Of a stretch of DNA of 6,742 nucleotides, positions 5,419-6,742 are shown in pieces. Position numbers and translations under genes: made by a program. Numbering within the stretch: position 1 is the stretch's first letter; each line of letters starts with the position of its first letter. The stretch comes from an uncultured Collinsella sp. Its GTDB lineage: Bacteria; Actinomycetota; Coriobacteriia; Coriobacteriales; Coriobacteriaceae. The stretch lies in assembly GCA_902490245.1 (NCBI GenBank), contig CABUDB010000084.1, positions 1 to 6,742 of the forward strand, written 5' to 3'. The notes beneath the pieces are model-generated. The model was given only the letters and a program-made list of their open reading frames with translations, did not search any database and had not been told where the DNA came from.

Positions 5419-6742
5419 CTAGTTCTTTTCGGAGGTTTCGGCCTCGGCGGACTGTTCGGCGGTTTTCTCGGAATCTGATTCGGAGGTCGATCCCTGATTG
5501 GTGTTGTCGCGAATCGTTTGCGCGTCAATCACCTGGCGGGTCTGCTCCTCGTCGATCTGGTGGCGGTACTTGGATATCGTGTCCTGCGCATCGTCGACAC
5601 TTGTTTGCGGAATGCCCGCCTTGAGGCGGTTTTGCGTGTCTTCGGGCAGGTCGGACAGCTTAATACTGGTTTCGCTTTCGAGCCAGTGGAGCTTGAGTCC
5701 GAGTGGCTTGCCGGGCAGGCCGCGCCAGACGGCGACATTGCCCTGGTAGGTACCCAGGTAGTACGAGCCGGTGACACCCGTGTAGGCCCAGATGGAAGCC
5801 GCCAGCACCAAGACGAGACCTAAGACGACGCCGATGGTGACGTTGCGGCGACGCACGCGTTGCGCCTCGCGCATAACGCCATCGTCAACCAGGTCAACGA
5901 CTACTACGGTCACGTTGTCGTGGCCGCCGGCGGCAAGCGCCGCGTCCACTAGGTTGTCGACGCAGATTTGCGCGGTTGAGGACTGCGTGGCGATGTTCTC
6001 GATATCGCTATCGGGAATCATGCTCGAAAGGCCGTCGGAGCACAGGATCAGACGGTCGCCTTCCTCGATATGCAGAGTGAAGTGGTCGGCATACATAGCG
6101 GGGTCCGAGCCCAGCGCGCGGGTGATGACCGAACGGTTGGGGTGGACGCGAGCCTCATCTGCCGTGATCTCGCCGGCGTCCACGAGCTCCTCCACGTAGG
6201 AGTGGTCGCGGGTCACGCGGATGAGCGTGCCCTCGTGGAGCAGGTAGGCGCGAGAGTCACCCACGTGGGCGATGGCGAGCGTGTCGTTTTCGATATAGGC
6301 GCAAGTGGCTGTGCAGCCCATGCCGGGCTTGCCCAGGCCATTCAAGGCGGCCTCGATTACGGCGGCGTTAGCGGCCTCGACGGCTGCCGCCAGGCGTGCG
6401 GCGTCGGCGGACTGCGGGGCCGTCTTGGCAATAGTCTCAACGGCGATGGAAGAGGCTACCTCGCCGGCAGCGTGACCACCCATGCCGTCGCATACGCAAA
6501 AGAGCGGCGACTGCACCAGGTAGGAATCCTCATTGTGCGGGCGCACACAGCCAACGTCGGAGCGGGCACCCCACATGAGTTGCGTGGTGGTGCCGGCATC
6601 ATAGGTCGAGTCGGTCTCGATGCGCTCCTCGGTCAGGGGCTCAAAGCTCATGGTCGAGCCGGGGTCTTTGAGCTTGGCTTCAACGGCGGCTACGTCGATC
6701 TCGGCTGTGTCACCGGGAGAGACGGTGTCGGTCTCGGCGTTT
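5419..6742 (-). CDS. pstP: PstP-type PP2C protein phosphatase, membrane-anchored; start probably outside the window
   Basis: A metal-dependent Ser/Thr phosphatase that should reverse PknB phosphorylation at the membrane. Numbered from the ATG at 6649-6651 (410 residues), the PP2C motifs are RPHNED (37-42), DGMGG (55-59), GDSRAYL (131-137), TRDHSYVEELVDAG (147-160), LCSDGLS (203-209) and GGHDNVT (242-248). Asp55, Asp206 and Asp245 are the expected metal ligands. One helix (about 272-290) is followed by an extracellular part beginning YYLGTYQGNVAVWRG, which resembles the outer domain of mycobacterial PstP, and an acidic Ser/Glu-rich tail (387-410). The ATG at 6649-6651 has no Shine-Dalgarno site. 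The frame stays open for 30 more codons to the edge with good coding composition and no alternative start codon, so I extend the gene as partial. If the ATG is the start, the gene is 5419-6651. It is the first visible gene of the operon, 16 bases before the fusion. Confidence 0.93.
   Translation of the reverse strand, partial: NAETDTVSPGDTAEIDVAAVEAKLKDPGSTMSFEPLTEERIETDSTYDAGTTTQLMWGARSDVGCVRPHNEDSYLVQSPLFCVCDGMGGHAAGEVASSIAVETIAKTAPQSADAARLAAAVEAANAAVIEAALNGLGKPGMGCTATCAYIENDTLAIAHVGDSRAYLLHEGTLIRVTRDHSYVEELVDAGEITADEARVHPNRSVITRALGSDPAMYADHFTLHIEEGDRLILCSDGLSSMIPDSDIENIATQSSTAQICVDNLVDAALAAGGHDNVTVVVVDLVDDGVMREAQRVRRRNVTIGVVLGLVLVLAASIWAYTGVTGSYYLGTYQGNVAVWRGLPGKPLGLKLHWLESETSIKLSDLPEDTQNRLKAGIPQTSVDDAQDTISKYRHQIDEEQTRQVIDAQTIRDNTNQGSTSESDSEKTAEQSAEAETSEKN

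Noticed and set aside
5403..5528. Longer start of the SEDS-PBP gene (ATG at 5526-5528, 42 extra residues)
   Set aside because: The extra part overlaps the phosphatase tail, is Pro/Arg/Lys-rich and unlike a SEDS N-terminus, and the ATG at 5400-5402 has a good ribosome binding site.
1..6742. CRISPR array, insertion sequence or phage genes
   Set aside because: No regularly spaced repeats, no transposase or integrase motifs and no phage structural genes are seen. The only mobile-element hint is the tRNA scar at the left edge.

Overview
The window looks like a chromosomal piece of a high-GC actinobacterium, most likely class Coriobacteriia (Collinsella-like). This comes from the gene set, the codon style (strong G/C in third positions) and the protein sequences, read by eye without any database search. 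Nearly everything from 438 to the right edge is one minus-strand operon for cell-wall growth and its Ser/Thr phospho-control. It is a compact version of the actinobacterial pstP-rodA-pbpA-pknA-pknB locus.

In order of transcription (right to left) the operon holds three genes. The first (5419 to the right edge) is a membrane-anchored PP2C phosphatase of the PstP type, whose reading frame stays open to the window edge, so its true start is probably outside. The second (2532-5402) is a single 956-codon gene that fuses a SEDS glycosyltransferase (RodA/FtsW family) to a class B penicillin-binding protein (PbpA-like transpeptidase). It starts 16 bases after the phosphatase stop. The third (438-2399) is a PknB-type kinase with one membrane segment and four extracellular PASTA repeats. 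It follows a 132-base gap and ends at a strong intrinsic terminator (346-385). The genes form a coherent unit: the kinase senses cell-wall material outside and phosphorylates targets inside, the phosphatase reverses this, and the fusion polymerises and cross-links peptidoglycan. No pknA is present between the fusion and pknB.

The left 437 bases hold no protein gene that I can support. They contain the 3' half of a tRNA-Arg(CCU) (106-150) whose 5' half is missing. The match stops exactly at the anticodon loop and is preceded by AT-richer DNA. This is what an attachment-site scar or the end of an integrated element in a tRNA gene looks like. A second, more decayed tRNA 3' end lies at 263-285, and each 3' end is followed by its own hairpin terminator. 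Between them (206-231) is an inverted copy of the tRNA-Arg segment.

The points most worth a second look are the SEDS-PBP fusion, the tRNA-derived scar with direct and inverted copies, and an Asp replacing one of the usual activation-loop threonines of the kinase. I saw no CRISPR array, transposase, toxin-antitoxin pair or defence system.
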